Counted from the stretch's first letter, positions 1-8,815 are shown. The stretch is DNA of 64,000 nt from Cinnamomum chago (GCA_038049695.1 CP142456.1:72935922-72999921), one strand, 5' to 3'. The notes: generated from the sequence alone by a model not told the origin. Program-made: numbers and translations.

Positions 1-1100
1 TTAGAATTTTTGTCCTTTAGGCCCAAGGATCATAAGTTCGCTGTGAGGATATAATATTTCAAGCCTCATGTATAATAAGAATTGCGAAATTCATACAAAT
101 CTAGGCATATGGAATATCAACAATGGATAATGACTTCATTTAATAATTAAAGTTGCACAAAAGAATAAACAAAACTAACCAAGGAGTTAATTAATTACAC
201 TGGCACTACTCTAACACTAGAAGAAACTCGCTCATTATCTAAACCCACTTAAATATCTAAAATATAAATAATTATAATAATAATAAAATAAACGGGTCAA
301 TGGGCCTACTATTGGGCCCAACTGACCCAGTAAGGTCTTGGACCTTATAGAAAGTGGCTACCCAGATTTTTATTTTTTTCCATTTCTATTAAACATTACA
401 GGGCTGGACGGATTGATCATTAGACATTACAATCTTTTCATTGAGCTTTCAAACCGGTACCAACGGATGGATCAAAAACTTTGACAAGGAGAAGTTGATG
501 CTACACTTGGCCTGAAATCTAGCCAAACATCTTGACATCTAAAATACATACGCCAGAAATTCAAAATCAAGAAACCAGACGTCTAGAGTTGCGTTTAGAT
601 GTCAGGGGACAAGAAATCTAAAGATGATAGATGCCTAGGTTAATGTGAAGCAAAAGTTCCTTGTAGGGGATTTTATCGGAAAAACCCCCTTAAATTCGGT
701 GGAGACCAAAAACTAGAATGGTCATAGAGGCCCTTTTCAGTTTTTTTCTTTCTTTTATTGTATCGAGTAGCAATATTGCTGCTCCTCTGTAAATATTGGT
801 GCTCATTGCGTCACCTTCCTTCTTTTCTACTTTGCATGTCCACTATTCACTCATTCAACTAAGTAATGACGCTCAAATTATCTCCAAACTTCAAATCAAG
901 CAATCAATACTGCAAACGACCCAAATTATTATTGAATCATGAGCACTCATTTAAATTAAACAAACAACCCTTTGCCCCAAACGAGGAGACTTCCAGCTCA
1001 GAGCCATAAATATTCCTTTAGTATTACTTAAATTACAAAAACAAATACCTGGGATTTAGTAGAGGAGAAACTTCTCTAGCCAGAGAACTACACGACCAGT
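1..1100. other. AT-rich stretch with no recognisable gene
   Basis: I see no coding similarity here. Short open stretches exist (for example the part equivalent to 10193-10417 in U2) but lack family motifs. Short sub-repeats occur, such as the attgctgctc-type words near 775-815. This is where most U1-specific changes fall. Confidence 0.6.
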
Positions 1101-1109
1101 CTAGTTCTA

Positions 1110-1380
1110 TGGGCCCCACATACGCCCGCATTTGATCAATGCAGCTCCATTCGCAGTCTTTAGTCCCCATGATTTAGCACCATGTGCAACTTTGTGGTCA
1201 TCAAACCTTTCTTCGTCATTGGATTGAATTTCAATTTTCAAAATATCTACAGTTAAAAGACCATTAAATCTTAAGACTCTTAAATCGAGGACTACAATTG
1301 ACATTTTGCATGACCCTTATCGGTAAAAAGACCTTTCGCATCTACCTCTAATGGCACAAATGCATCCAAGTGGGCCCCAC
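1110..1380 (+). promoter_or_regulatory. Pair of TGGGCCCCAC motifs upstream of the terpene synthase fragment
   Basis: The 10-base word TGGGCCCCAC occurs at 1110-1119 and again at 1371-1380, about 640 and 380 bp before the start codon, and is conserved in all seven units. Its core contains TGGGCC, which in plants resembles the site II element bound by TCP-type factors. That link is from general knowledge; binding is not shown. The words could equally be leftovers of an older insertion. Confidence 0.25.
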
Positions 1381-1456
1381 GAGCTGGACTACAAGCAGAG
1401 TATGTGGTCTGCTCGTAGGTGAAGATTTTGATCCTTTAATTAGTAGGATTGGTTTT

Positions 1457-1683
1457 CTTTTAAATACTTCAGAAGAAAATTGGTCTCCTCTAGCAAACAA
1501 TCTCTTTTGGATTAGTAAACGGTTGCGACTGCTGAGTATTTAGGTAAAACATTCCTTTTGTGATTGAAACTAATATAAATACCAAGTTTTATAGCTAGCC
1601 AGACAGCTCAACGGCCTTAGCAAAAAACCCTTTTTGCTTGTCCTCTAGCAAACACATCCCTTTCCCACACACCTTTTAAATAC
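1457..1683 (+). repeat. Short duplicated words in the terpene synthase upstream region
   Basis: The 14-base word TCCTCTAGCAAACA occurs at 1486-1499 and 1641-1654. The word CTTTTAAATAC occurs at 1457-1467 and 1673-1683. In U2-U7 the first copy of the latter reads CTGTTAAATAC. The pairing suggests a small ancient duplication in the proximal promoter, though the two words are in opposite order in the two copies. Confidence 0.4.
1574..1682 (+). promoter_or_regulatory. Two TATA-like boxes before the terpene synthase start codon
   Basis: TATAAATA is at 1574-1581, 179 bp before the ATG, and TTTAAATA at 1675-1682, 78 bp before it. The first would give a leader of about 150 nt, the second about 45 nt. 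Both are retained in every unit. Which of them works, if either, cannot be read from the sequence. The choice matters because only the longer leader contains the upstream ATG at 1690. Confidence 0.4.
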
Positions 1684-1689
1684 CCAGCC

Positions 1690-1755
1690 ATGCCATGCTT
1701 TGATATATTCATACACATTTTAAATCAGATTTCCTTACACACACACACATTCTAG
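1690..1755 (+). other. Upstream ORF in the terpene synthase leader
   Basis: An ATG at 1690 opens a 21-codon frame that stops with TAG at 1753-1755, five bases before the main ATG at 1760. A second upstream ATG at 1695 stops after two codons. The 21-codon frame runs through the AC microsatellite, so its length depends on the number of AC units. In U6, with one AC fewer, the frame starting at 48729 misses the TAG and runs over the main start to a TAA at 48807-48809. It is relevant only if transcription begins upstream of 1690. Confidence 0.35.
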
Positions 1756-1759
1756 CAGT

Positions 1760-1903
1760 ATGGCTTCCCTAAGTTCCTCTCCTGTTGCTTCAGCCCTCCA
1801 TCCCACACCTCTAAATACAAACAAAAATGGTGCTGACCGTCCATCACCATTTCACCCTTCTGTTTGGGGAGATTACTTCCTTTCTTACTCCGACGGTCAC
1901 GAG
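1760..1903 (+). CDS. Terpene synthase exon 1 (partial CDS), U1
   Basis: It has 48 codons from ATG 1760 to the donor GAG|GTATAT at 1903/1904, in phase 0. I chose this ATG because it starts MASLSSSP, a common opening for the family, and lies about 35 residues before the conserved Trp (residue 36), as expected. The RP pair at residues 27-28 with Trp36 resembles the RP(X)8W signature of TPS-a enzymes but is one residue shorter. Reading past the donor gives a spurious 73-codon frame that stops at 1981. Confidence 0.85.
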
Positions 1904-2454
1904 GTATATATTCACACATTCTTTGTTTTGAGAAATGATCGCATGATGATGATTTTATACATGTCATGTCAACTACCGTGAGGCTCATCTTTGTTTGATC
2001 CAAGTCATTCATATCATGCAACTTCTCATGACGAGAAAGTCTCTCCAACTTTCATTCCATTAACTGGTTAATACGCAAATGTAAAGCAAAAGAGAGCTTG
2101 TTATGTTTGTGTATGTTTGTTTGTTTGTTAGATCCATTGTAGCGAAGGGATTTTTACAGTTTAGTATCTCTTAAACTTAATTTGCACATGAAAATGTTAC
2201 TAAAGACATAAAAAAATGTCACCAAAGTAACTTCACTGTATTTTATCTTTTCTAATTTTTGACAGTCTTGCCCATTCTTTGATCTGTGTTTTAACTTTTG
2301 AGGCTCTTTTTACCAAAATAAATAAATAAATTTTGAGGCCCTGAAGTGATTGAAGTATTATGTTGCAAGTAGGTTAACTTGTGTGATCGGGATTTAACCC
2401 CATCATTTACTACATTATAAGTTGTTTAGTTTGATCCCATCATATTCCTAGACC

Positions 2455-2710
2455 TTAAATGACCCCTCTACATTCCTGCTCAAGGAGGTTGTTTTGTTTT
2501 CCACCCCAGCCAAGGGGGCTGGGACCTACAATAGCACCTGGCACCCGCACACGTGAGAAGAAAGCCCGCACAAATGAAAAGAGAGTCTGCGTACACATGG
2601 AAAGGGAGTGTAAGCAGCTGAAAAGGGGTAACTTAAAAAAGGATCGAACTTTAGGTAGCTGAATGAGATTTGGAGTTGCCAATCAAGCAACCCCTTGTAC
2701 TCAAGAAAGT
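2455..2710 (-). mobile_element. Possible tRNA-derived SINE in intron 1 (minus strand)
   Basis: On the minus strand AGTTCGATCC (plus 2641-2650) is one base off the Pol III box B consensus GGTTCGANNC. A box A-like TTGCTTGATTGG (plus 2679-2690) lies 40 bp upstream of it, which is a normal A-to-B spacing. The downstream minus-strand body is comparatively GC-rich, with a CCAGCC..GGCTGG foldback at about 2507-2522. No target-site duplication or tail was established. It could instead be chance in an unusual GC-rich intron block. The equivalent in U2 starts at 11863, and all units carry it. Confidence 0.3.
2550..2555. promoter_or_regulatory. CACGTG G-box-like hexamer in intron 1
   Basis: A perfect CACGTG palindrome, the core recognised by plant bHLH and bZIP factors, sits in the GC-rich block of intron 1 in every unit. 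A hexamer is expected often by chance, so this is a weak observation. Confidence 0.15.
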
Positions 2711-2736
2711 TGGGTCCCAGTGCAGTTGGCTGCAGT

Positions 2737-2752
2737 AAAAAAAAAAAAAAAA
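2737..2752 (+). repeat. A16 homopolymer in intron 1
   Basis: A run of 16 A follows GGCTGCAGT. I counted exactly 16 A in all seven units. Homopolymers of this length change quickly, so the constant length points to very recent copying, or to consensus smoothing during assembly. Confidence 0.85.
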
Positions 2753-3029
2753 TCTTGACAGGGCTGAAAAATGATAACGGGCTTTATTTTTAGAAGATAA
2801 CGTCAGCCAGGTCAACACAAATCAGATGCATCTTATCCACCATTCTCCATGGGATATTTCCATCCGTCCTCAAAACATGATAGAACGTGGGGTATTAAGC
2901 AGGCCCCACAAGGAGGCCCTCCCTTCTATAGATTTGCAAAAAAGCATCACTTTTCTCATCTATCTTCCATGATAGAAATTATTATTTTTACCAACTAATC
3001 ACTTTTAATTTGCAATGGGACATGGACAG

Positions 3030-3285
3030 AAAATAGATGCATGGACTAGCAAGGTTGGAGAGTTGAAGGAAAAAGTGAAGAGGATGCTAATCACATCCAA
3101 GGGATCAGTTGAAGAAACGATCATGATTGATGACATCCAACGACTTGGAGTGGCCTATCACTTTGAAAAGGAGATCAACGACGCATTGGAACATATATAT
3201 GAGGCCAATGTTGATTATGATGATCTAAAAACAGTCGCTCTTCGATTCCAATTACCGAGGCAAAAGGGCTATAACATCTCTTGTG
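3030..3285 (+). CDS. Terpene synthase exon 2 (partial CDS), U1
   Basis: The acceptor is the CAG at 3027-3029, with a branch-point-like ACTAATC about 30 bp upstream. The exon is 256 bp, close to the usual length of exon 2 in this family, and ends TCTTGTG|GTAAAA in phase 1. That is the standard position after the GYN(V/I)SC block. The frame stays open into intron 2 and stops at 3345-3347, so an unspliced or prematurely polyadenylated transcript would encode a roughly 153-residue N-terminal fragment. The in-frame ATG at 3015 lies in the intron and is probably not a start. Confidence 0.87.
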
Positions 3286-3427
3286 GTAAAACTTCTTCAC
3301 TATTTTATATCACTCATTCTTGGCAAACTGGACAACAAACAAAATAATTAGATATATGTGGACATTTAATTACCAAAGGTAAGTGTGTCCCGCTATGGGG
3401 CCTATCGATATTTTATCCGGTAGGTAT

Positions 3428-3498
3428 GATACAATATGATTATTGTATCAATGGATCATGTTACATATAATTTCAAAGGTTCTTTCATTAACATGATC
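3428..3498. repeat. Two adjacent short hairpins downstream of exon 2
   Basis: GATACAAT (3428-3435) pairs with ATTGTATC (3442-3449) across a 6-base loop. GATCATGTTA (3454-3463) pairs perfectly with TAACATGATC (3489-3498). Both are kept in all units. They lie at the edge between the terpene synthase intron 2 remnant and the LTR-like segment. Confidence 0.55.
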
Positions 3499-3668
3499 TA
3501 CTTAGATTTACCAAAGATAAAGTACTACTTGGATTGAATCAATGGTGATGTATCCAAAACAATAAATCAATTCAAAACATAAAACATGTTAAGGACACAA
3601 CACAAACATAGTTTATCATGCTACAAATGATTTACCAAAAATAAAACAAAGCATGAAAAACATATGAT

Positions 3669-4170
3669 TAAGGAAAGTAGAGCCTACTTGGAGATTTAAC
3701 TTCATTAATCCAAGCTTTAGCTTTCCTAATGATCCCCTTCATCCCTTAGTTCATTTCCCTTCTATTTGCCTCAAAACCCCTCAAGGAGGGCCTTAAAATT
3801 CCCAACTTTTGGCAAAGGAAAGAACTCATATTTATAGCAAAAAGTGCCCAACGGCTAGTCCCCGGTCGACCTGCAAACAGGTCTCGGTCGATCGGGATCA
3901 CACAACGGTCAGAAATATGACCGTTGGTGCCCCAGGGCATTTTCTGCCTGCAGTGTTCCCGGTCGACCGGGACCCCTGGGCCGGTCAACCGGCCACACTG
4001 CTGGGACCAAAAAATTCAACTTTTGCATATTTCAAAGTTTATCTTTGTGGAACTTTTTGGACCATATAAGCAAGCTTAAAAACATGTTTTAAATCATTCT
4101 AAGGGTTTTAAAACATGAACCATAAAAAGCCTAAAACATTTTGAAAGATTTAAAACTCATAGGCTAGCTT
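3669..4170 (-). repeat. Left arm of the diverged inverted repeat (promoter-like)
   Basis: Read on the minus strand, this arm aligns in order with 6005-6480. Shared words include aaagcttggatt (plus 3707-3718 as complement; right arm 6426-6437, 12 of 12), agccgttgg (3848-3856; 6282-6290) and a ttaggc...ggttcat block (about 4095-4135; about 6045-6065). A TATAAATA box on the minus strand is at 3829-3836. Overall identity is modest, so the two arms are old relatives rather than a fresh duplication. Confidence 0.5.
3847..4000. repeat. GC-rich palindrome cluster
   Basis: In otherwise AT-rich DNA this block has a perfect 16-bp palindrome TCCCGGTCGACCGGGA (3957-3972), a hairpin CAACGGTCA/TGACCGTTG with a 6-base loop (3903-3926), a GACCTG/CAGGTC hairpin near 3869-3884 and a near-palindrome around GGCCGGTCAACCGGCC. 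Similar gtcgacc-rich blocks occur upstream of promoters in some plant LTR elements, which fits the fossil reading. It recurs in all seven units. Confidence 0.7.
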
Positions 4171-4599
4171 GATTTTCTAAAACTCTTTTCAAATCAAATG
4201 CATCCAAGATTAAAAACAAAACATGCATAAATCAAAACTTTTACAACTCTTAAAAACAATGCATGTTTAGAACAAGATTTCAAGATTTCTAAAATCAATG
4301 CATATGTGTGTGAATCAAATGATGCTAGAATGATTATGCATCCATCAAATTGCAATCTACAAAATTCCTAACAGTCATAACAGGCATACCATGATGACTT
4401 AGGAATCTAACTATGAGACAAATGGCGATCCATCTCTAGTCTCATAAATCTGGTATTAAAGTATCTTATGCACGATGAGGATGTCATGCATTATGCTCCT
4501 CCCACTATTTGATCACGGCTTCAAGTGCAGAGCTTCAATTGCAGTAATAACTGGTAAGACTAGGTCGATCCACATGGAGCTTTAGAAATAAGGCTTTCA

Positions 4600-5300
4600 A
4601 ACTCTGTCACATGCCCTAAATAAAATCTAATTTTAGCCTAAAATTTAGAAAAGTACATTCATCATTCCTACTTTAAACTAAAATTAAATACATTTCCAAA
4701 AATAAAATTTCCTAAATCTAAAAACCTAATCTAAAATGAATCACAAGTTGCTACAAAAGAACACACAAATTAGAAACAATCCAAAAATAAAACTTACCAA
4801 AAATAAAACTAAGAAGCTAAATTAAAAAAAAAATGAACCTAAGTTAGAAACCAAATCAATCAAAACATGCTCAACAAAGATTAGTAACAAATCAAATCAC
4901 TCAAAAAGAAAACAACCTACTTTCTAAAATTAGCATGCAAACCTTACTAAATTAGTTTCCTAAATTAGAAACTAGGTTAGTCAATTAGGGTTAATATATT
5001 TCCTAAGTTAGTGAATTGAGTTAATCAACTCCCTAAAGTTAAGGACTTTCCAAATAAATAAAGATTTTCAAATCTTAACAAATTTAGAAAGCACTAAGTC
5101 AATCATACCTTATGTTAGAATTTCCAAATCTTAAGAAACTTCCTAAGTTAAAATCTTCAATTAAAAAAAATTAGAAAGATCTTTTATTTGTGAAAATTAT
5201 CTAAATAATGTAAAACACAAAATCAAAAACTAATCCTAAAGTTAGAAAGTTAGTAATGCAATGTATGCCATGAGATGTTAGAAAATTCTAAGTCTAGAAA
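4600..5300. other. A-rich low-complexity block with recurrent cctaaatt/ttagaaa words
   Basis: There is strong A-over-T bias on the + strand, with many scattered copies of words such as ttagaaa, cctaaatt and cctaagtta and no regular period. No coding frame is present. It looks like noncoding internal DNA of the retroelement fossil. Confidence 0.6.
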
Positions 5301-6004
5301 ACTAGTATGCAAGGCTGTTTTTATGCATGATTTTTCCTAATCTAATGCAACCTAAAACTGAGTTTATTGGCTAGATTTTGAGCTACAATGATGTATGAAT
5401 CAAATAAAAAAAAAAACCAGAAGTGGAAAACGATTTAAAACGAATGAGATATGAGTGTATGATCATGACCTAAAAAAAAAACTATGCAGAAATTCTGCAC
5501 ACAGGTGGGTCCGACCAGCCATGTTTGAGCCACTGGTTCACCATCTTTCCAAAATTATTTTTGTTTGAAATTTGGGGGTTTAAAAATAAACTGATCAAAC
5601 TTTAATTTCCCAAAGTTTCATTGAAAAATAATGTGTTTTGATCAAGTTTCTAATCGCAAACTTTTTACACAAAATCTGTCCTGAAATTCCTGCAACAATG
5701 TGCTGAATTGTGGACTTTATATTCAGATCCAGATTTCCCAAAAAATATTTGGCCGAGATTATTGACTCAAATCTCTGATTTTTCTTGCTTATTCAATTTC
5801 AAACTCCGATTCCGGCAACTTAAACATATCTAAACTCCACCAATATGAATATGCATGCAATGCTAATTAGTACCAACCATAAACTATGCATAAAAATTCA
5901 CATAAACATATAAGAAGCAAAAGAAGAAAAGAAAACAACAAATGATTGAATTTAAATGTGTGGATTGCCTTTGTAATTGAAAAATTATGAATTGAAAATT
6001 TATT

Positions 6005-6480
6005 TTAATCATGAATGCCATGATCTTAGAATTTCAAAATCATCTTAGGCATTGATAGGTTCATATTTTGGAAAACACTTTTTGGATTTATTTAAACATG
6101 AAACCAAGCATGACTTCCATGACCTAAAATCCCACTTTGAAAATCACTTTCATTTCAAAAAATCTACTAGTAGATCACCAGTAGGTCAGCAGGAGTTCAG
6201 CCTACCTGAGGTCGGCTAGCCGCCTGTATATGTTAGTGACCGTTAGAATATGACCGTTAGACGTCGGCTAGTGGCCCAAAGAGCCGTTGGAACCTTTTTT
6301 TTACTATATATTTGAACCTATTCCTTGGGTTTTGAGCCAACACAATTGAATCTTTTGAGGTGTTTTGGAACCTAAGGAAGGAGAATCGATTAAGGAAGGC
6401 TTATGGGTCACTTAATTGGAAAGCAAAAGCTTGGATTCATTAGTAAAATCAATCTAAGTGGGTAAGATTTGTATTGAAGG
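6005..6480 (+). repeat. Right arm of the diverged inverted repeat (promoter-like)
   Basis: This is the plus-strand counterpart of 3669-4170, with a TATATATT box at 6305-6312 downstream of an accgttag...agccgttgg block. It also contains a perfect 14-bp palindrome ATCTACTAGTAGAT at 6162-6175, which has no equivalent in the left arm. The two arms would fire outward: the left toward the terpene synthase fragment on its antisense strand, the right toward the hAT-like element. Confidence 0.5.
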
Positions 6481-6907
6481 CCTATTTTAAACTTCCATTT
6501 ACTTGGCTCAAATAATCACATTCAAAGAATAAATCCAGATGAAGCTTATTAGTGTATGTTACTTGTAGATGTAGTGGTGATAACTTCAAAACAATAAATC
6601 AAGTTAATGGAAAAAAACTTGCAAAAGCACTTTTTACTTAGGGTTTATTTGTTTTCATTGAATATACATAGGAATTAATGGTCAAATGAGATTTTCAAAT
6701 TAACAAGGGTTATTAAAGAGCCAAGGGCGAAGAAAATGAGGTGTGAGGTGAAAGATGTATGGAAGCTATCTATATGGGACCCTGACTTTCATACTATATA
6801 TTTAAATTAATGAGGGCTGGATATTCACCTTTGACATTTCATTTTTAACGACTTATATAAATATACTCTTAAAATTCTTAGGAATTCAATTACATGAACC
6901 ACACAAG

Positions 6908-8364
6908 CTTTTAGGGCCTGTTCTTTACAACAATTCATAGAGTTTTTCTCTGGAAAATTTCAAAATCTCCGACAGCTATACCCTAATGTGGAATTCCTAA
7001 ATCCTCCTCTTGAATGGAACATTTGAAATTCAAGAAAAATGCATAGAGATTCCCATCATTAATTGGGAACAAATGTAACATCATATACTTAACACCATTT
7101 CGTCTCTGATAAAAAAAGATTTCTTTGATCACTCAACTAACATTCTGAATATTTTATGCCTAGAAAATGGATATTAAATGTTTCTATGCAAGATTGAGGG
7201 CCTACTCATTTAAGGATGAGTTAGAAAAAACACCACCTTAATCCAAATCAAACATGCGTGATTACAAAGATAGCAAGTGTAAACCACATAACGTACCGAG
7301 TAGAAGCACTTGATGTAACAACTCTCTCCGTTTTAATTTCTTATTAACTTCTTAGGGTAACACGAGGAGGAGTATGTTTATAATGATGCATTTTTAATAG
7401 CATTTTAGAATCTTAAATCCACAATTTCCTCTTATGTAGTGCAATGTGGTGATCATCATATCACGAGTTTTGAAAATAGCACTTATATTTTTCTTTTATA
7501 AAGATTGATTCTAATTGTGATTTTGACAATCCCATTATAATTCATAAAAGATGTTATTTGTATTATATTACATGTGCTAGACGCCGGTAGGTTAATTAAG
7601 CTAGTCTTAAAGATTTTTGAGATTTTCACAATTGATAGTGCAGTTTTTAAAGACTTGTTTCTTTGCAAGAATTTCTGACAGGAATTTAGGCTGTCTGTGC
7701 ATTCCTGAATTGTAGTCGGAAATTCCATGTTCACTTGCTTGCATTCCCAGCATTTGAGGCAAGTAGTATTTTGAAATTCCAAAAAAGTGGAATTCCCAAA
7801 TGCTCGCCTTGACTCCAGCATTTACAAATTCAAGCATTCTGAGAGGCTTGTTGGAACTTCGGCTCTCCCCCAACGATTGATTTTAATCTTCTCCTCTATT
7901 CTACTGTAACAAAATCAAGTCCAGACATCTTCTTCCTCCACCCTCCTTTCATATGTTTGCCTATTTTTCTCTTTTTTATTTTATTTTGCTGCATGCAATT
8001 TTTTCTAGAGGGTTTTGATGGAATGGAAAGAAGAAGGGTTTTTTTGGGGTCTTAATGGAATGGAATCAGTGGGTTCTCTTAGATCTGAACCGGATGGTAA
8101 GTTACAGGGGCTATTTGGTTGGATGGATGGATTGATTTGTGGCTTGTGTTGGCTGAGAGATGAAGAAATTCAAATGGATATGAAGTCGAAAATTTTTGGA
8201 GTTTAGGTAGCCTGAAATTCTCAGGGAGGAATTCTGGCCTAAAAGAAACAAAAAATTTAGGAATACCAGAATTAATAGGATTTTAAAATTCCACCATCTC
8301 AAATTCTACAAGTTCCAACATACATGAATTCTAAAAATTAATGCAAAGAAACAGGCCCGAAAAG
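6908..8364. mobile_element. hAT-like non-autonomous DNA transposon, U1
   Basis: The ends are imperfect terminal inverted repeats. The left end reads CTTTTAGGGCCTGTTCTTTA (6908-6927), and the right end, read on the minus strand, CTTTTCGGGCCTGTTTCTTT (8345-8364). GGGCCTGTT-type ends are common in plant hAT-related elements. Both subterminal zones are packed with ggaattcc/aaattcc-type words (for example near 6990, 7717, 7770, 7788 and 8227), as expected for hAT transposase-binding arrays. No transposase similarity is visible, so it would depend on enzyme from elsewhere. An 8-bp target duplication was not found, so the exact ends and superfamily are provisional. Reading frames inside, such as minus-strand 7483-7821, resemble nothing I recognise. 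Confidence 0.5.
8018..8096 (+). pseudogene. Possible captured first exon inside the hAT-like element
   Basis: A pyrimidine-rich, leader-like stretch (about 7920-8010) is followed by ATG at 8018 and 26 codons starting MEWKEEGFFWGLNG. A textbook splice donor GATG|GTAAGT follows at 8096/8097. Base composition changes from AT-rich to G-rich here. The combination resembles a host gene 5' end picked up by a transposon (Pack-type capture). I do not recognise the protein, and 26 codons is too short to be sure. The frame runs on to a stop at 8204-8206. The Leu codon near 8150 in U1 is Pro in U2-U6, but that lies past the donor. Confidence 0.3.
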
Positions 8365-8369
8365 TTAAG

Positions 8370-8750
8370 CAAAGAAATAATGTGAAACTTTCCCTTGTCC
8401 TTCTCCATATTTCTCTTATTTCTATTGGCTGAGTTGTTATTTCATTTTCTGGGTCCCTTTTCTTTTCCAACTTCAACGTAACACTACTCGTGGATAGGAT
8501 CAACATCAAGTCAGAATTGCTTTATTACCATAGGAACACTCCATTTCACGAGGAGTACTGTCTAGAGTTTATTAGACATTCTCACCTAAAAAAAGACAAC
8601 ATATTTTTTTATGTGGCTCACCTCGCTTCTCCTACATAGTTGGCACCAATCTATTTCACAATAATTTTATATGTACTTGCTAGTAAGAGTTGGAATATAA
8701 AAAGAATCGATTAATTTAAAGAAGATTGTACTTTGTGGCTAATTTTTATT
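8370..8750. other. AT-rich spacer with no recognisable gene
   Basis: I see nothing assignable between the hAT-like element and the tRNA-like relic. The base at 8482 is C in U1 and U2 and A in U3-U6, which makes it a useful marker. Confidence 0.6.
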
Positions 8751-8815
8751 GGATTGTTGTAGCTCAGCTAGTTAGGGTAAATGTCAGAATGCACGAGTTC
8801 AAATGAACAATTGTG
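8751..8815 (+). mobile_element. tRNA-like relic, probably a SINE head, U1
   Basis: TAGCTCAGCTAGTTAGGG at 8760-8777 matches the Pol III box A/D-arm pattern of tRNA genes closely. GAGTTCAAATG at 8795-8805 is a degenerate box B, 35 bp downstream, which is normal tRNA spacing. An acceptor-like pairing ATTGT/ACAAT brackets it. The T-arm stem does not pair properly and no good anticodon arm forms, so it is not a working tRNA. It is more likely the head of an old tRNA-derived SINE whose body runs on toward about 8930. Confidence 0.45.

Larger units (their letters stand above)
1760..3285 (+). pseudogene. Terpene synthase 5' fragment (exons 1-2 only), unit U1
   Basis: This is the front end of a plant terpene synthase gene, most like the cytosolic sesquiterpene synthases (TPS-a type), which cyclise farnesyl diphosphate. 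Exon 1 (1760-1903) and exon 2 (3030-3285) are separated by a 1,126-bp intron. Splicing joins them in phase 0 (...SDGHE then KIDAW...) and gives about 133 codons of the N-terminal alpha-helical domain. Family hallmarks are the RP...HPSVWGDYFLSY block of exon 1 and the LKEKVKRML, IDDIQRLGVAYHFEKEI and DLKTVALRFQ blocks of exon 2. There is no RR-type monoterpene motif and no evident plastid transit peptide. Nothing resembling exons 3-7 follows within the unit, so the DDxxD and NSE/DTE metal-binding sites are absent and no active enzyme is possible. U1 differs by Leu to Pro at 3256 in the RFQL(L/P)RQKGYN block, which is normally LLRQ. Confidence 0.9.
3360..6660. mobile_element. Fossil LTR-retrotransposon-like DNA, U1
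   Basis: An A-rich segment with no intact gene looks like decayed LTR-type retrotransposon DNA, possibly Ty3 lineage. Two related arms lie in inverted orientation. The left arm (about 3670-4170) reads on the minus strand and the right arm (about 6005-6480) on the plus strand. Each has, in order, a GC-rich palindrome block, a tgaccgtt word, agccgttgg, a TATA-like box and then aaagcttggatt. This order resembles an LTR promoter region. The middle contains a ggtaagactaggtcgatccac-type stretch near 4550-4575, of a kind I associate with plant Ty3 elements; this is from memory and weak. No gag, protease or polymerase similarity was recognised. The element is old and broken, and its true ends and family are unresolved. 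Confidence 0.35.

Noticed and set aside
1107-1304. A 65-codon minus-strand open frame repeated in all units
   Set aside because: No recognisable domain and no splice or promoter context. Its conservation is explained by whole-unit duplication.
1752-2048. A 98-codon minus-strand frame opposite exon 1
   Set aside because: It is the antisense shadow of the terpene synthase exon and has no family resemblance.
2455-2682. Overlapping plus- and minus-strand frames of 67-75 codons in intron 1
   Set aside because: Both lie in the GC-rich intron block, where stops are rarer by composition; neither looks like a protein family.
3746-4069. Opposed open frames of 80 and 86 codons over the palindrome cluster
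   Set aside because: The frames result from palindromic GC-rich words read on both strands (repeated VDRD-type peptides) and are not evidence of coding.
7483-7873. Two overlapping minus-strand frames of 112 and 88 codons in the hAT-like element
   Set aside because: They overlap in different frames, contain no transposase motif and follow the aattcc-rich subterminal repeats.
8751-8815. A functional tRNA gene
   Set aside because: Box A is good, but the T-arm stem does not pair and no anticodon arm forms, so it is treated as a SINE-type relic.
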